A stretch of DNA of 64,000 nt from Hymenobacter sp. HSC-4F20. Its GTDB lineage: Bacteria; Bacteroidota; Bacteroidia; Cytophagales; Hymenobacteraceae. The notes beneath the pieces were generated by a model. The model searched no databases, had not been told where the DNA came from, and saw nothing but the letters and a program-made list of their open reading frames with translations. Below, in pieces: positions 53,499 to 61,803 of this stretch (within the stretch, counting starts at the first letter, position 1; each line of letters begins with the position of its first letter). Location: contig NZ_JAHZTD010000003.1 in assembly GCF_019599275.1 (NCBI RefSeq), positions 124,001 to 188,000 of the forward strand. Direction: 5' to 3'. The translations under genes were made by a program, and so were the position numbers.

Positions 53499-54137
53499 CT
53501 AGCTGAAATCATACGGGTAGCCGATTTCCTGTAGGTCGGCTTCCAGCTGGGCCCATTCTTCCAGCTCACTGTTCAGGGCCGACACGAGGGCCTTAGTTAG
53601 GGGCTGGTGGGCGTACACGGCAGCTACTGCTTCCTCGGCAATGGGGTCCCGGTCGGTTTCGTCGATGAAGTACTCGTTGGCCCAGTCGGTGTAGGTAGCG
53701 GGGTCGCCATCAAAAATCGAGAGCAGCTCATCGGAGCCGTCGTCTTCGTCGGCGGGTAATACGCCGGTTTGCCAGCCGTGGGCCGGTGTGTACCACAGGC
53801 AGAAGGTAGTGCCAATGGAGTTGACCGGCTCCCCGAACATAAATTCGTCGAAGGCTTCGGGCAGGCCGCGCGTAACTTGGGTTTTGTCGGGCTGGTCGAA
53901 CCCATCAAGGTAGCCGTTGATGCAGCAGCCCTCCTCGCGAAATAGCACCAGCATCTGGTCGCCTTCCCCGTCGCTCATTTCAAACAGCGCCTCGCCCTGG
54001 TCCCAGTGGGGGTTAAACGTGTAGTAGCGATACTCCGGCTCCGGGGAGTTAACTGCATCGAGGGCAGCCAGGGACTGGCACAGGCGGCGCAGGGTAGCGG
54101 CGTCGGGCAGGGCGGCGGGGTTCTGGGTTGACAGCAT
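53499..54137 (-). CDS. Uncharacterised acidic protein
   Basis: I do not recognise a named family. The 212-residue protein is very acidic (Asp/Glu runs such as ADEDDGSDELL) and has no signal or membrane span. It contains the aromatic-rich YRYYTFNPHWDQGEALFEMS and EEGCCINGYLDGFDQP with adjacent Cys. This arrangement is seen in single-gene, immunity-like proteins, but that is only a resemblance. It converges on glpD with a 12-bp gap. Confidence 0.55.
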   Translation of the reverse strand: MLSTQNPAALPDAATLRRLCQSLAALDAVNSPEPEYRYYTFNPHWDQGEALFEMSDGEGDQMLVLFREEGCCINGYLDGFDQPDKTQVTRGLPEAFDEFMFGEPVNSIGTTFCLWYTPAHGWQTGVLPADEDDGSDELLSIFDGDPATYTDWANEYFIDETDRDPIAEEAVAAVYAHQPLTKALVSALNSELEEWAQLEADLQEIGYPYDFS

Positions 54138-54167
54138 AGGGAAAAGGTGGTTGGTAGCCGGTAGAGC

Positions 54168-55058
54168 TTAATACGTCTTGGTCATGTCCTGGGGTACAAC
54201 CAGCACGAAGTCGGCTTTTTGGGCGTGCTCCTGGTCTAGCTTGCCTAGCTGCTCCTGCGTCACGGTGCTGATGGTACGCACCTTCAGCTTCGGGTTCTGC
54301 TGGCGCAGGTAAGCCAGGATGCCATCATGGTTATCGGAGTGGTAGGCACCGTTGAGGTGGAGCAGCAGGTGGCCCTCGGGGCGGGCCTGGTTGAGAAAGT
54401 ACGCCATGGTGGCATCTTTGAGGGCCTGCGCCTGGATGATGTTCTGCACGCCCGCGGCGTGGGCTGCGTCGCCCCCGAACATCTTCTGCATGTTCTTGTA
54501 GCCCGGCAGCTCGTAGTCTACCGTCATGGGCAGGGGTACTAGCCAGGTTTTCTCCGTGGCTGGCAGCTGGTTTAAGCTGGTGAGGCTGCTTTTGGCCACC
54601 TGGGAGGCATAGCGCCGCGGCACGTTGGTGCCCACCACCCGAAACTTCTGCTGCCGGGCCAGCTGCAACAGGGGCTTGTAGTCGGTGGAGTAGTTAGGCC
54701 AGGGGCGGCTTTGCTCCTCAAACTCTTTCTCGGACAGCTCGCCGGTAGTGTACTGATCCACCAGGGGCTGCACGTCGCGCTCAAACATTTCCAGGCCCAG
54801 CACCAGCTGGCCCTGGCGCAGGCGCAGCAGGTCCTTGGTCAGCTGCAGCTCCAGCCAGTGGGCAATGGGGTCGTTGTGCTGCTCGCCGAAAAACACTACG
54901 TCGGCTGCGGCCAGCTCCTTGAGCATTTTATCATAGGCGGCCGGTTTGCCCGCGGCCGTAAACAGGCGGTAGGCAGGCTTATCGTCGGCGCGCAGGGTCA
55001 GGCTGCCTAGCAGCACCAAGAGCGCAAAAAGCAGAAATTTTCGAGTCATCATTAGCAA
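54168..55058 (-). CDS. ChaN family (iron-regulated) protein
   Basis: A 296-residue exported protein with signal peptide (LLFALLVLLGSLTLRA). The ChaN/DUF399 pattern is clear: ADVVFFGEQHNDPIAHWLEL with the conserved GE.H.D, LVLGLEMFERDVQPLVDQY, WPNYSTDYKPLLQLAR and, near the end, HLNGAYHSDNHDGIL. ChaN of Campylobacter binds haem; a role in iron or haem handling is likely but not shown. It lies between the acidic protein gene and a terminator of the ABC permease gene. Confidence 0.85.
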   Translation of the reverse strand: MLMMTRKFLLFALLVLLGSLTLRADDKPAYRLFTAAGKPAAYDKMLKELAAADVVFFGEQHNDPIAHWLELQLTKDLLRLRQGQLVLGLEMFERDVQPLVDQYTTGELSEKEFEEQSRPWPNYSTDYKPLLQLARQQKFRVVGTNVPRRYASQVAKSSLTSLNQLPATEKTWLVPLPMTVDYELPGYKNMQKMFGGDAAHAAGVQNIIQAQALKDATMAYFLNQARPEGHLLLHLNGAYHSDNHDGILAYLRQQNPKLKVRTISTVTQEQLGKLDQEHAQKADFVLVVPQDMTKTY

Positions 55059-55095
55059 AGGCTACCCTCTACGGGACGGTGCAAGGTAGCAGAAA

Positions 55096-55129
55096 GCCCC
55101 GGCAGCTGCTTTCCAACAGCTACCGGGGC
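55096..55129 (-). terminator. Terminator of the NatB-type permease gene
   Basis: A stem with one mismatch pairs gccccggcagctg (55096-55108) with cagctaccggggc (55117-55129), followed on the minus strand by TTTCTG. It is 66 bp beyond the permease stop codon. Confidence 0.65.
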
Positions 55130-55194
55130 GCAGGATGTTTCAGGATGATTCAGGTTGGTGTAGGATGCTGCTGGCCAGGCCAGCCCGCACTGGG

Positions 55195-56583
55195 CTAGGC
55201 CTTATAGAACATCCACTTCGACAGCTCGCCGTAGGTTACTTTCTTGCCGTACATGAGGATGCCCACCCGGTAGATGCGGGCTGCTACCCAGATAGTGAGC
55301 AGGAAGCCCAGAATCAGCAGGGCCATGCTCAGCAGCAGCTGCCAGCCAGGCACCCCGCCGAAGGGCAGGCGCATCATCATGGCAATGGGCGAAGTAAACG
55401 GAATCATCGACATCCAGGTGGCCACCGTGCCGTTGGGGTCCCGGATAATGACGCTTTGGGCAATAACGAAGGTCAGAATCAGGGGCATGGTCACGGGCAG
55501 CATAAACTGCTGGGTGTCCGTCTCGTTATCCACGGCCGAACCGATGGCCCCGAACAAGGCCCCGTAGAACAAGTAGCCGCCCAGGAAGTAGAACAGGAAA
55601 GCACCAATAATCAGGGGCAGGTTGATGCTGGCCAGGCCCGCCACAAAGCTCTGCTGAATCTTCACGGCCGGGTTTTCCTTTTCCTTGGCCGTGGTTGCAG
55701 TAACCGTACTGGCCGCCGGTGTGCTGGTGCCAGCCGCCACGGTACCGGCCTGCGGAGCCGTAGCCTGCTGTAGCTGCCCGGTGCGGGCCGCTACCACCTT
55801 CTCGGCTCCGAACACGCTGGCCAGGCCCGTGGTAACGGCCGTGCTCAGTATCACCCACAGCAGCAGCTGGGTAAGGCCCACGGCGGCAATGCCCAGCACC
55901 TTGCCCATCATCAGCTGAAAGGGCTTCACCGAGGAAATAACTACCTCCACAATCCGGTTGGTCTTTTCCTCAATCACGCCCCGCATAATCTGCACGCCGT
56001 AGATGAAGATGAACATGTAAATCAGGAAGGCGCAGAGGTAGGCAATGCCGGTGGTAACGCCCGTGCTGCTGGTTTTCTCGCCGTCGTCGCTCAGGTTAAT
56101 AGTTTCCAGGTCCACGTCGGCCTTAATCTTGTCGAGCGTGGCTTTATCCAGGCCGGCCTGGCGCATGCGGGCCGCCTCAATCTGGCGGTTAATCAGGCGC
56201 TCCAGGCTGATTTGGGTGTTCAGGCTCAGGTTTTCCTTGGAGAAGATGCGGAAACCCTTGGGCTCGGCCATGTCGTAGCGCGGGATGTAGAGCAGGGCCG
56301 CGTACTTGCCCTTCTTAAAGGCCGCCTTGGCCGCGTCCAGCTGGGCAGGCACGGCCTCGTAGCGCAGGTCGTTGCTGGGGTCAGTGGGCAGCTCCCCGGC
56401 GAAGATGTTGCCCTCGTCGGCTACGGCTACCACCTTCTGGTTCGAGGATATCTGCGACAACATGACGGGCACCACAATAAAGGCCGCCATCAGCAGCGGG
56501 GCCAGCAACGTCATGATAACGAAGCTTTTTTTGCGCACCCGGGTCAGGTATTCGCGCTGAAAAATGAGGATAATTTTTTCCAT
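55195..56583 (-). CDS. ABC transporter permease, NatB/ABC-2 type
   Basis: A 462-residue permease. It begins with IFQREYLTRVRKKSFVIMTL, the conserved NatB start, followed by the first membrane helix and a large extracytoplasmic domain (about residues 40-170) and then five or six helices. An unusual Thr/Ala-rich low-complexity stretch (STPAASTVTATTAKEKENP) lies between helices about residues 285-305. NatB permeases export sodium or peptides with NatA; the substrate here is not known. It follows the ATPase gene by 68 bp, with a repeat block in the gap. Confidence 0.88.
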   Translation of the reverse strand: MEKIILIFQREYLTRVRKKSFVIMTLLAPLLMAAFIVVPVMLSQISSNQKVVAVADEGNIFAGELPTDPSNDLRYEAVPAQLDAAKAAFKKGKYAALLYIPRYDMAEPKGFRIFSKENLSLNTQISLERLINRQIEAARMRQAGLDKATLDKIKADVDLETINLSDDGEKTSSTGVTTGIAYLCAFLIYMFIFIYGVQIMRGVIEEKTNRIVEVVISSVKPFQLMMGKVLGIAAVGLTQLLLWVILSTAVTTGLASVFGAEKVVAARTGQLQQATAPQAGTVAAGTSTPAASTVTATTAKEKENPAVKIQQSFVAGLASINLPLIIGAFLFYFLGGYLFYGALFGAIGSAVDNETDTQQFMLPVTMPLILTFVIAQSVIIRDPNGTVATWMSMIPFTSPIAMMMRLPFGGVPGWQLLLSMALLILGFLLTIWVAARIYRVGILMYGKKVTYGELSKWMFYKA

Positions 56584-56630
56584 GGGAAGTCGGGAGTTAG
56601 CAGTCAGCAGCTAGAAGGGTCAGAAGGTCA
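56584..56630. repeat. Degenerate repeats directly upstream of the permease start
   Basis: On the minus strand a block with near-repeats of the form AGCTGCTGACTGCTAACTCC ends next to the start codon. It is similar in placement to the blocks at fabI, dnaJ, obgE and adk. Confidence 0.45.
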
Positions 56631-56651
56631 GGGCGCGAGGCAGGCGGGCGC

Positions 56652-57605
56652 CTACCGCACGGTTTCCAGCTCTTCCACCAGGCTTTCGGGCATTGTTTCC
56701 TGGACCCGGCGAATAAAAATGTCGTTGATGCTCGGAATCAGCTCCCGGAAGGCGTGCACCTCCACGCTGCCGGCCCCGATGAGGTAGCGCAGCAAGTCAT
56801 TAGGCGACGTATTGCCGTGCAGCTTAATCAGGTCGTAGAAGTGGCCGTTCTCCCGCTCCCGGTGCTCCAGCACTTCAAAGTCGGGGTGCAGCACCATCAG
56901 CCGGCCCTTGCCCTCCACCACGTAGGTCTGGGTTTTGAAGGTATTCTTGATGTCGCGCACCGAGCCGTCGAGCACCTTGTGGCTGCGGTTAATCAGGGCA
57001 ATGTTGTCGCAGAGCTCCTCCACCGATTCCATGCGGTGGGTAGAGAAGATGATGGTGGCTCCTTTCTCGCGCAGGGCCAGAATCTCGTCCTTGATGAGGT
57101 TGGCGTTAATGGGGTCAAAGCCGGAAAACGGCTCGTCGAGGATGATAATGCTGGGCTCGTGCAGCACCGTGGCAATAAACTGCACCTTCTGCTGCATGCC
57201 CTTGGAGAGGTCCTCCACGTTTTTCTCGGCCCAGGGTTTAATATCCAGGCGGGTGAGCCAGGCACGGATGCGCTCCGTAGCATCGGCCTTCGAGAGGCCC
57301 TTCAGGCGAGCCAGGTAGAGCAGCTGCTCGCCTACCTTCATCTTTTTGTAGAGGCCCCGCTCCTCGGGCAAGTACCCGATTTCGGCAATGTGGGCGGGTT
57401 TCAGCTTTTCGCCCCGCAGCCGGATTTCGCCCTCGTCGGCGCCCGTTATCTGGGTGATGATGCGGATGAGCGAGGTTTTGCCGGCCCCGTTGGGACCAAG
57501 CAAACCAAAGATGCTCCGCTCCGGAATATCGAGGCTCACACCATTAAGGGCCACGTGCTGGGCGTAGGCTTTGCGCACGTTCAGGGCTTGTAAAATAGGT
57601 TGCAC
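56652..57605 (-). CDS. ABC transporter ATP-binding protein, NatA-like
   Basis: A 317-residue ATPase starting with GTG. Walker A is GLLGPNGAGKTSLIRII, the signature is LSKGMQQKVQFIATV, Walker B is IIILDEPFSGFDPIN, and IIFSTHRMESVEELCD follows. The C-terminal 80 residues form the extra domain seen in NatA-type proteins (IKLHGNTSPNDLLRYL). It drives the permease encoded just downstream; together they would be a two-component exporter. Confidence 0.92.
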   Translation of the reverse strand: MQPILQALNVRKAYAQHVALNGVSLDIPERSIFGLLGPNGAGKTSLIRIITQITGADEGEIRLRGEKLKPAHIAEIGYLPEERGLYKKMKVGEQLLYLARLKGLSKADATERIRAWLTRLDIKPWAEKNVEDLSKGMQQKVQFIATVLHEPSIIILDEPFSGFDPINANLIKDEILALREKGATIIFSTHRMESVEELCDNIALINRSHKVLDGSVRDIKNTFKTQTYVVEGKGRLMVLHPDFEVLEHRERENGHFYDLIKLHGNTSPNDLLRYLIGAGSVEVHAFRELIPSINDIFIRRVQETMPESLVEELETVR

Positions 57606-57685
57606 GGCAGGTAAATTGGTTAGGTAGTAGCTAATGTAGAATTTTGGCTATGCACTGGGGAAGGTATTTCAACGAACGGGCTGGT

Positions 57686-58309
57686 TTAGGCCTCTAACTC
57701 GCGCAGGGCCGCTTCCAGTTGGTCGAGGTGCCGGCCGTAACGTTGTTGCTGCTTATACTCCCCAATCCAGACCATGACGCCAAGTGCCGCTATTACTAGA
57801 ATGGCCAACGCTACTGAGCGCCAGTCGATGCCTTCGAGCTCCGTTGACCAAAATCGGTTACGCTGGCTGTATAAGATGATTGTGATGAGCCCCAGCAGAA
57901 ACAGCCCACCGGCGTAACGGCGCAACTGCATCAGCTGACGGACTCGCTGAATTTGGCTTTTCAACTGTAGATATACAGCCCCTACCTCTTGCTGCATGCG
58001 CCGCACAATGCGCAATTGGGTAATCATGCTCCAGGCGACAAAAGCTACCATCACTAGCACCAACGCCAGCAGCGCCGGCCGCACCTCCGTTAAGCCGTGG
58101 CGCTTGGTCAGGCTAAACACATTGCCCACGTTAATGATTAACACGAATAGCAGAAGGCGTAGGTCGCGGGTGGCATTTCGTTCCATGCGAGCCAGAGGCC
58201 CATCCGCTTGGTTGGCAAGCATTGTGCGTAGTCTTTGTTCAGTTAAAACGGTTTGGGCTGGCTCAACTGGCTGCTCCTGCCAGCTTCGGCGGAAATTATC
58301 GAGGTCCAT
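57686..58309 (-). CDS. Membrane protein encoded with the ECF sigma factor, possible regulator
   Basis: A 207-residue protein with about four membrane helices (LLLFVLIINVGNVFSL, ALLALVLVMVAFVAWSM, GLFLLGLITIILYS and SVALAILVIAALGVMVWI). The N-terminus (MDLDNFRRSWQEQP) is cytosolic. Its ATG overlaps the sigma-factor stop (TGATG at 58309-58311 reading), so the two are translationally coupled. This is the arrangement of anti-sigma factors, and membrane anti-sigma function is a fair inference; no zinc anti-sigma motif is seen. Confidence 0.7.
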   Translation of the reverse strand: MDLDNFRRSWQEQPVEPAQTVLTEQRLRTMLANQADGPLARMERNATRDLRLLLFVLIINVGNVFSLTKRHGLTEVRPALLALVLVMVAFVAWSMITQLRIVRRMQQEVGAVYLQLKSQIQRVRQLMQLRRYAGGLFLLGLITIILYSQRNRFWSTELEGIDWRSVALAILVIAALGVMVWIGEYKQQQRYGRHLDQLEAALRELEA

Positions 58310-58818
58310 CAGGCGGGTTGGGTTAGCAGGTGGCGAAGCTTGTCTTGCACGCGGTGCATTTTCACGCGCACATTATTTTGGGTGATGCCCAGGATGTCGG
58401 CCATTTCCTCGTAGGTGCGCTCTTCCAGGTACAGCAGCACAAAGGCCTTTTCCACGTCTGAGAGCCGCTCAATGGCGCGGTAGAGCTGGGCCAGGTCGTC
58501 GGCATCGGGGCCCGTGTCGGACGGCGGGGCTACATCGGGCATGATGGCGTCGAAACGTTCCGGCGGCGGCTTGCGCGTCCGCAGGCGCAAATCGGAAATA
58601 GCTACGTTCAGGGCTACGCGGTAGAGCCAGGTGCTGAGCTTGGCCGAGGCCCGCGCCTGGTACGTTGGCCACGCCCGCCACAGCTGCAGCACAATGTCCT
58701 GGTACACGTCCTGCTGGTCGTCGGCATGGGTGCAGTACATGCGCACCACCCGCCGCAGCAAGGGCTGATACTGTTGAAGCAGGTGCAGGAAATCCGGCGT
58801 GGGAGCAGCGGCAGGCAT
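58309..58818 (-). CDS. ECF-type RNA polymerase sigma factor
   Basis: A 169-residue sigma-70 family protein. Region 2: LLRRVVRMYCTHADDQQDVYQDIVLQLWRAWP (in parts: DQQDVYQDIVLQLWRAW), with the YRVALNVAISDLR core. Region 4: LSDVEKAFVLLYLEERTYEEMADILGITQNNVRVKMHR (in parts: YEEMADILGITQNNVRVK), the promoter-binding helix-turn-helix. It directs transcription to a small regulon, likely controlled by the downstream membrane protein that overlaps its stop codon. Confidence 0.9.
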   Translation of the reverse strand: MPAAAPTPDFLHLLQQYQPLLRRVVRMYCTHADDQQDVYQDIVLQLWRAWPTYQARASAKLSTWLYRVALNVAISDLRLRTRKPPPERFDAIMPDVAPPSDTGPDADDLAQLYRAIERLSDVEKAFVLLYLEERTYEEMADILGITQNNVRVKMHRVQDKLRHLLTQPA

Positions 58819-59150
58819 ATGGTGGGGAAGTTTGCTGGATTTATCGTGGAACCCCTCTCCGCATTACAGCCGCTTCAAAACTTTTTTTGCTTATCCCATG
58901 CGAAAGGCCATTGCCCAGGAAGCACCCGCCCCTGCCGCGCATAAAGAACGCCGCCGCCCTACCCCTTGCTGCCCGCTGAACCCTTCCGGCGGCAGGTATG
59001 GCACGCTGCTGACTGGTCGAACGCCTTCGGCGTTGCACTGGTACCAGAAGCCCTAAACAAAAAAGCCTACCTCCCCAGGAAGCGGGAAAGTAGGCTCTAA
59101 GCATGGTCGCCGGAATCCGTGAAATCCGACGAGTCCGTCTAAATCCGTGA
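58819..59150. other. 332-bp gap between the sigma gene and dnaJ
   Basis: Apart from the dnaJ terminator at 59064-59096 I find no gene. A possible small plus-strand frame near 58898 reads as low-complexity Ala/Pro/Arg and has no signs of coding. No clear promoter for the sigma factor was found. Confidence 0.4.
59058..59096 (-). terminator. Terminator after dnaJ
   Basis: Stem agcctac (59064-59070) with gtaggct (59090-59096). On the minus strand it is followed by TTTTTTG (bases 59063-59057). Confidence 0.75.
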
Positions 59151-60293
59151 TTATTGGAAGTACTCCTTCACTTTCTCGAAGAAGCCTTTCTCATTTTTGC
59201 CGGGGTTGGGCGTGAAGTTACGGGCGTCGCGCAGCTTTTCCAGCAGTTCCCGCTCCTCGTTGGTCACGTTCTTCGGGGTCCAAACGTTGAGATGAATTAG
59301 CTGGTCGCCGCGGCCGTACCCGTTAATATCCTTAATGCCCTTGCCACGCAGGCGCAGAATTTTACCGGGCTGGGTGCCGGGGTCCACCTTGATTTTCACC
59401 TTGCCCTCAATGGTCGGCACTTCAATGCTCGCGCCCAGGGCCGCATCTACGAACGAGATGTACTGCTCGAACATAATGTTGTTGCCGTCACGCTTAAGCA
59501 ACTCGTGCGGCTCCTCCTCAATCTGAATGAGCAGGTCGCCGGCTACGCCGCCCCGCTCGGGGTAGTTGCCTTTGCCGTTCATGCTTAGCTGCATGCCCTC
59601 GGCTACCCCGGCCGGAATATTAATCGGAATAACCTCCTCGTGCAGCTGGCGGCCTTCGCCGTGGCACACGTCGCACTTACTGGTTACTACCTTGCCCTCG
59701 CCCTCGCAGGTCGGGCAGGTGGAGGCGCTGACCATCTGGCCGAGCATGGTTTGCACCACGCGCTTCACTTGGCCTTGGCCCTGGCAGGTGCCGCAGGTTT
59801 TAAGGTCGGTGCCGTTTTTGGCGCCGGTACCCGAGCAGGTGCTGCAGGCGACGTAGCGCTTCACCTTGATTTTCTTCTCGACGCCGTTGGCTACTTCTTC
59901 CAAGTCGAGCTTGAGCTTAATGCGCAGGTTGGAGCCCTTACGCACCCGCCGGCCACCTTGCTGGCCCCGCCCGCCCCCGAAGAAGCTTTCGAAGCCACCA
60001 CCGCCCCCGAAGATGTCGCCGAACTGCGAGAAGATATCCTCCATGTTCGGGCCGCCGCCGTTGCCACCCATGCCCTGGTGGCCAAACCGGTCGTAGCGGG
60101 CGCGCTTCTGCTCATCCGACAGAACCTCGTAGGCTTCGGCGGCTTCCTTGAATTTGTCTTCGGCCGAGGGGTCGTCGGGGTTTTTATCAGGGTGATACTT
60201 GATGGCCACCTTGCGGTACGCCTTCTTTATCTCGTCGCCCGAAGCGTTTTTGGCTACGCCCAGCACCTCGTAATAATCTCGCTTCGTTGCCAT
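59151..60293 (-). CDS. dnaJ: Chaperone protein DnaJ
   Basis: A 380-residue type I Hsp40. The J domain has YHPDKNPDDPS with the HPD motif (residues about 33-35). A Gly/Phe region follows (GGNGGGPNMEDIFSQFG and onwards). Four CxxCxGxG zinc motifs are present (CSTCSGTG, CGTCQGQG, CPTCEGEG and CDVCHGEG). The C-terminal substrate domain is complete. It delivers unfolded clients to DnaK. grpE precedes it by 94 bp; dnaK is elsewhere. Confidence 0.97.
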   Translation of the reverse strand: MATKRDYYEVLGVAKNASGDEIKKAYRKVAIKYHPDKNPDDPSAEDKFKEAAEAYEVLSDEQKRARYDRFGHQGMGGNGGGPNMEDIFSQFGDIFGGGGGFESFFGGGRGQQGGRRVRKGSNLRIKLKLDLEEVANGVEKKIKVKRYVACSTCSGTGAKNGTDLKTCGTCQGQGQVKRVVQTMLGQMVSASTCPTCEGEGKVVTSKCDVCHGEGRQLHEEVIPINIPAGVAEGMQLSMNGKGNYPERGGVAGDLLIQIEEEPHELLKRDGNNIMFEQYISFVDAALGASIEVPTIEGKVKIKVDPGTQPGKILRLRGKGIKDINGYGRGDQLIHLNVWTPKNVTNEERELLEKLRDARNFTPNPGKNEKGFFEKVKEYFQ

Positions 60294-60295
60294 GA

Positions 60296-60391
60296 TTAGT
60301 AGTGAGTAGTATGTATTGAGTACTGAGACAAGTACTGGTTGCCTGAGGCAGAGCGCATCATTACCACGTAGTACCTGCTACTCAATACTAG
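60296..60391. repeat. Degenerate repeats and inverted copy upstream of dnaJ
   Basis: Plus-strand units agtagtgagtagtatgtatt (60299-60318) and tgagtactgag lie next to the dnaJ start codon. An inverted copy (gctactcaatactag, 60377-60391) lies about 50 bp upstream; a 10-base core, gtattgagta/tactcaatac, is perfectly shared. Confidence 0.5.
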
Positions 60392-60957
60392 GCCCCTAGT
60401 ACCACCTTGGCGTGGCGGATTACCTTGTCGCCGAGGTAGTAGCCTTTCTCCACCTCGTCCACAATTTTGCCTTTCAGATCTTCCGTGGGAGCCGGAATCT
60501 GGGTAATGGCTTCGTGCAGATCAGGGTCAAAAGCGCCACCTTTGGCCTCCATAGGGGCCAAGCCTTTCTGGCTCAGAGTTTTCTGGAGCTTGTTCTGAAT
60601 AATATCGATGCTCTCACGCACGGCGGTAGCATCCTCAGTGTCCTTGGTGTGGTGGCGGGCCCGGTCAAAATCGTCCAGCACGGGCAGCAATGCCACCATC
60701 AACTCCTGGTTGGCGGTCTTGAACAGGTCGGCGCGCTCCTTGGTGGTGCGGCGCTTGTAGTTCTCGAACTCGGCGGCCAGGCGCAGGTACTTATCTTTCA
60801 AGTCGGCCAGCTCGGCGTCGGATTTGGCGGCAGTGGCTTCCTCGCCGGCAGCATCCTCCACGGACGTTGCGGGAGTAGCGTCCGTCATTTCGCCAGCAAC
60901 GTGGTCAGCCTCGCCGGTCAAGTTGTCGTCTTGCGGCAGTTGGTTCTCGTCAGCCAT
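60388..60957 (-). CDS. grpE: Nucleotide exchange factor GrpE
   Basis: A 189-residue protein, first in the grpE-dnaJ pair. An acidic disordered N-terminus (about 45 residues) is followed by the long dimeric helix (LKDKYLRLAAEFENYKRRTT) and the C-terminal beta domain with LAPMEAKGGAFDPDLHEAIT and GYYLGDKVIRHAKVVLG, the conserved family ending. GrpE releases ADP from DnaK. The ATG at 60957 was taken because it starts the acidic region; the open frame to 61053 lacks support. Confidence 0.95.
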   Translation of the reverse strand: MADENQLPQDDNLTGEADHVAGEMTDATPATSVEDAAGEEATAAKSDAELADLKDKYLRLAAEFENYKRRTTKERADLFKTANQELMVALLPVLDDFDRARHHTKDTEDATAVRESIDIIQNKLQKTLSQKGLAPMEAKGGAFDPDLHEAITQIPAPTEDLKGKIVDEVEKGYYLGDKVIRHAKVVLGA

Positions 60958-61121
60958 CTTGGTAAATATTCTTCGGAATGGGTTTTTCACGGGATTCGCC
61001 GTTGGGCAGCAGCATGGGCGCAAGGAGTAGGCCAAAGGCACCGTCGCTGTCATTGTGGCATAGCAGTACTACTCTCCGTCTCGCTATCTATTTTGCACAA
61101 CAAAAATACACAGCCATTTTT

Positions 61122-61766
61122 ATGAACTCTTCTAGTGCTAGTTCGCCCTTAAGCGTGGTGTATGTACTGACAAATCCGGCTATGCCGAACCTTGTCAAAA
61201 TTGGGCGTACTAGCCACGACGACGCTAAAACTCGGATTGATCAGCTCTATACTACCGGCGTTCCTGTTCCCTTTACTATTGAATACGTGTGTAAAGTTCC
61301 CAACTCGGCTGAAGTAGAAAAAGCATTACATCTGGCTTTCGCGCCGCATCGTATTAATCCCAAACGCGAGTTTTTCAGCATTGAGCCCGCGCAGGCAATA
61401 GCCATTCTTAAGCTTTTACACGTAGCCGACGCTACTCAGGAAATTGAGAGCCAACCGTCTTTACTGGATCAGGCCGAAGTAGAAGCTGCTATACAACTCA
61501 GCCGTAAGCGCCCAAATCTTAATTTCGAGGAGATGCAAATCCCGATTGGGGCTGTACTCACCTGCAAGTCCAATGGCCGCCATGCCGTCGTTGTCAGTAA
61601 CCGGAAAGTGCGCCTGGAGGATGAAGAAATGTCGCTTACTGCTGCTACCCGGCGGGTGCTGGATATTGAATACAGCGTGGCTCCCTGCCCGCATTGGCTT
61701 TACGAAGGGCAGTCCTTAACAGTGCTTTACGATGCTGCCTACGCTCCTGAAAGCAGCGAAGTGTAA
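61122..61766 (+). CDS. GIY-YIG (T5orf172-type) domain fused to a RAMA-like domain
   Basis: A 214-residue two-domain protein. Residues about 10-100 are a T5orf172/GIY-YIG domain: VVYVLTNPAMPNLVKIGRT, with the GIY-like VYVL and KIGRT, then PFTIEYVCKVPN, VEKALHLAF and REFFSIEP. Residues about 145-205 resemble the RAMA domain (restriction enzyme adenine methylase associated): MQIPIGAVLTCKSNGRHAVV, DEEMSLTAATRRVL and WLYEGQSLTVLYD. GIY-YIG domains cut DNA; RAMA is proposed to read DNA or its modification. The catalytic Arg is likely in the KIGRT/DDAKTR region. No methylase or restriction gene is adjacent. The ATG at 61122 begins the domain. Confidence 0.72.
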   Translation: MNSSSASSPLSVVYVLTNPAMPNLVKIGRTSHDDAKTRIDQLYTTGVPVPFTIEYVCKVPNSAEVEKALHLAFAPHRINPKREFFSIEPAQAIAILKLLHVADATQEIESQPSLLDQAEVEAAIQLSRKRPNLNFEEMQIPIGAVLTCKSNGRHAVVVSNRKVRLEDEEMSLTAATRRVLDIEYSVAPCPHWLYEGQSLTVLYDAAYAPESSEV

Positions 61767-61803
61767 CTAGCGCCCGACGAGAAGTACACCCGCCGGGCTT
61801 CTA

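Noticed and set aside
58799..59056. Small frame between the sigma gene and dnaJ
   Set aside because: Its peptide is Arg/Pro/Ala low complexity, and its start overlaps the sigma gene start on the other strand; no ribosome site or family.
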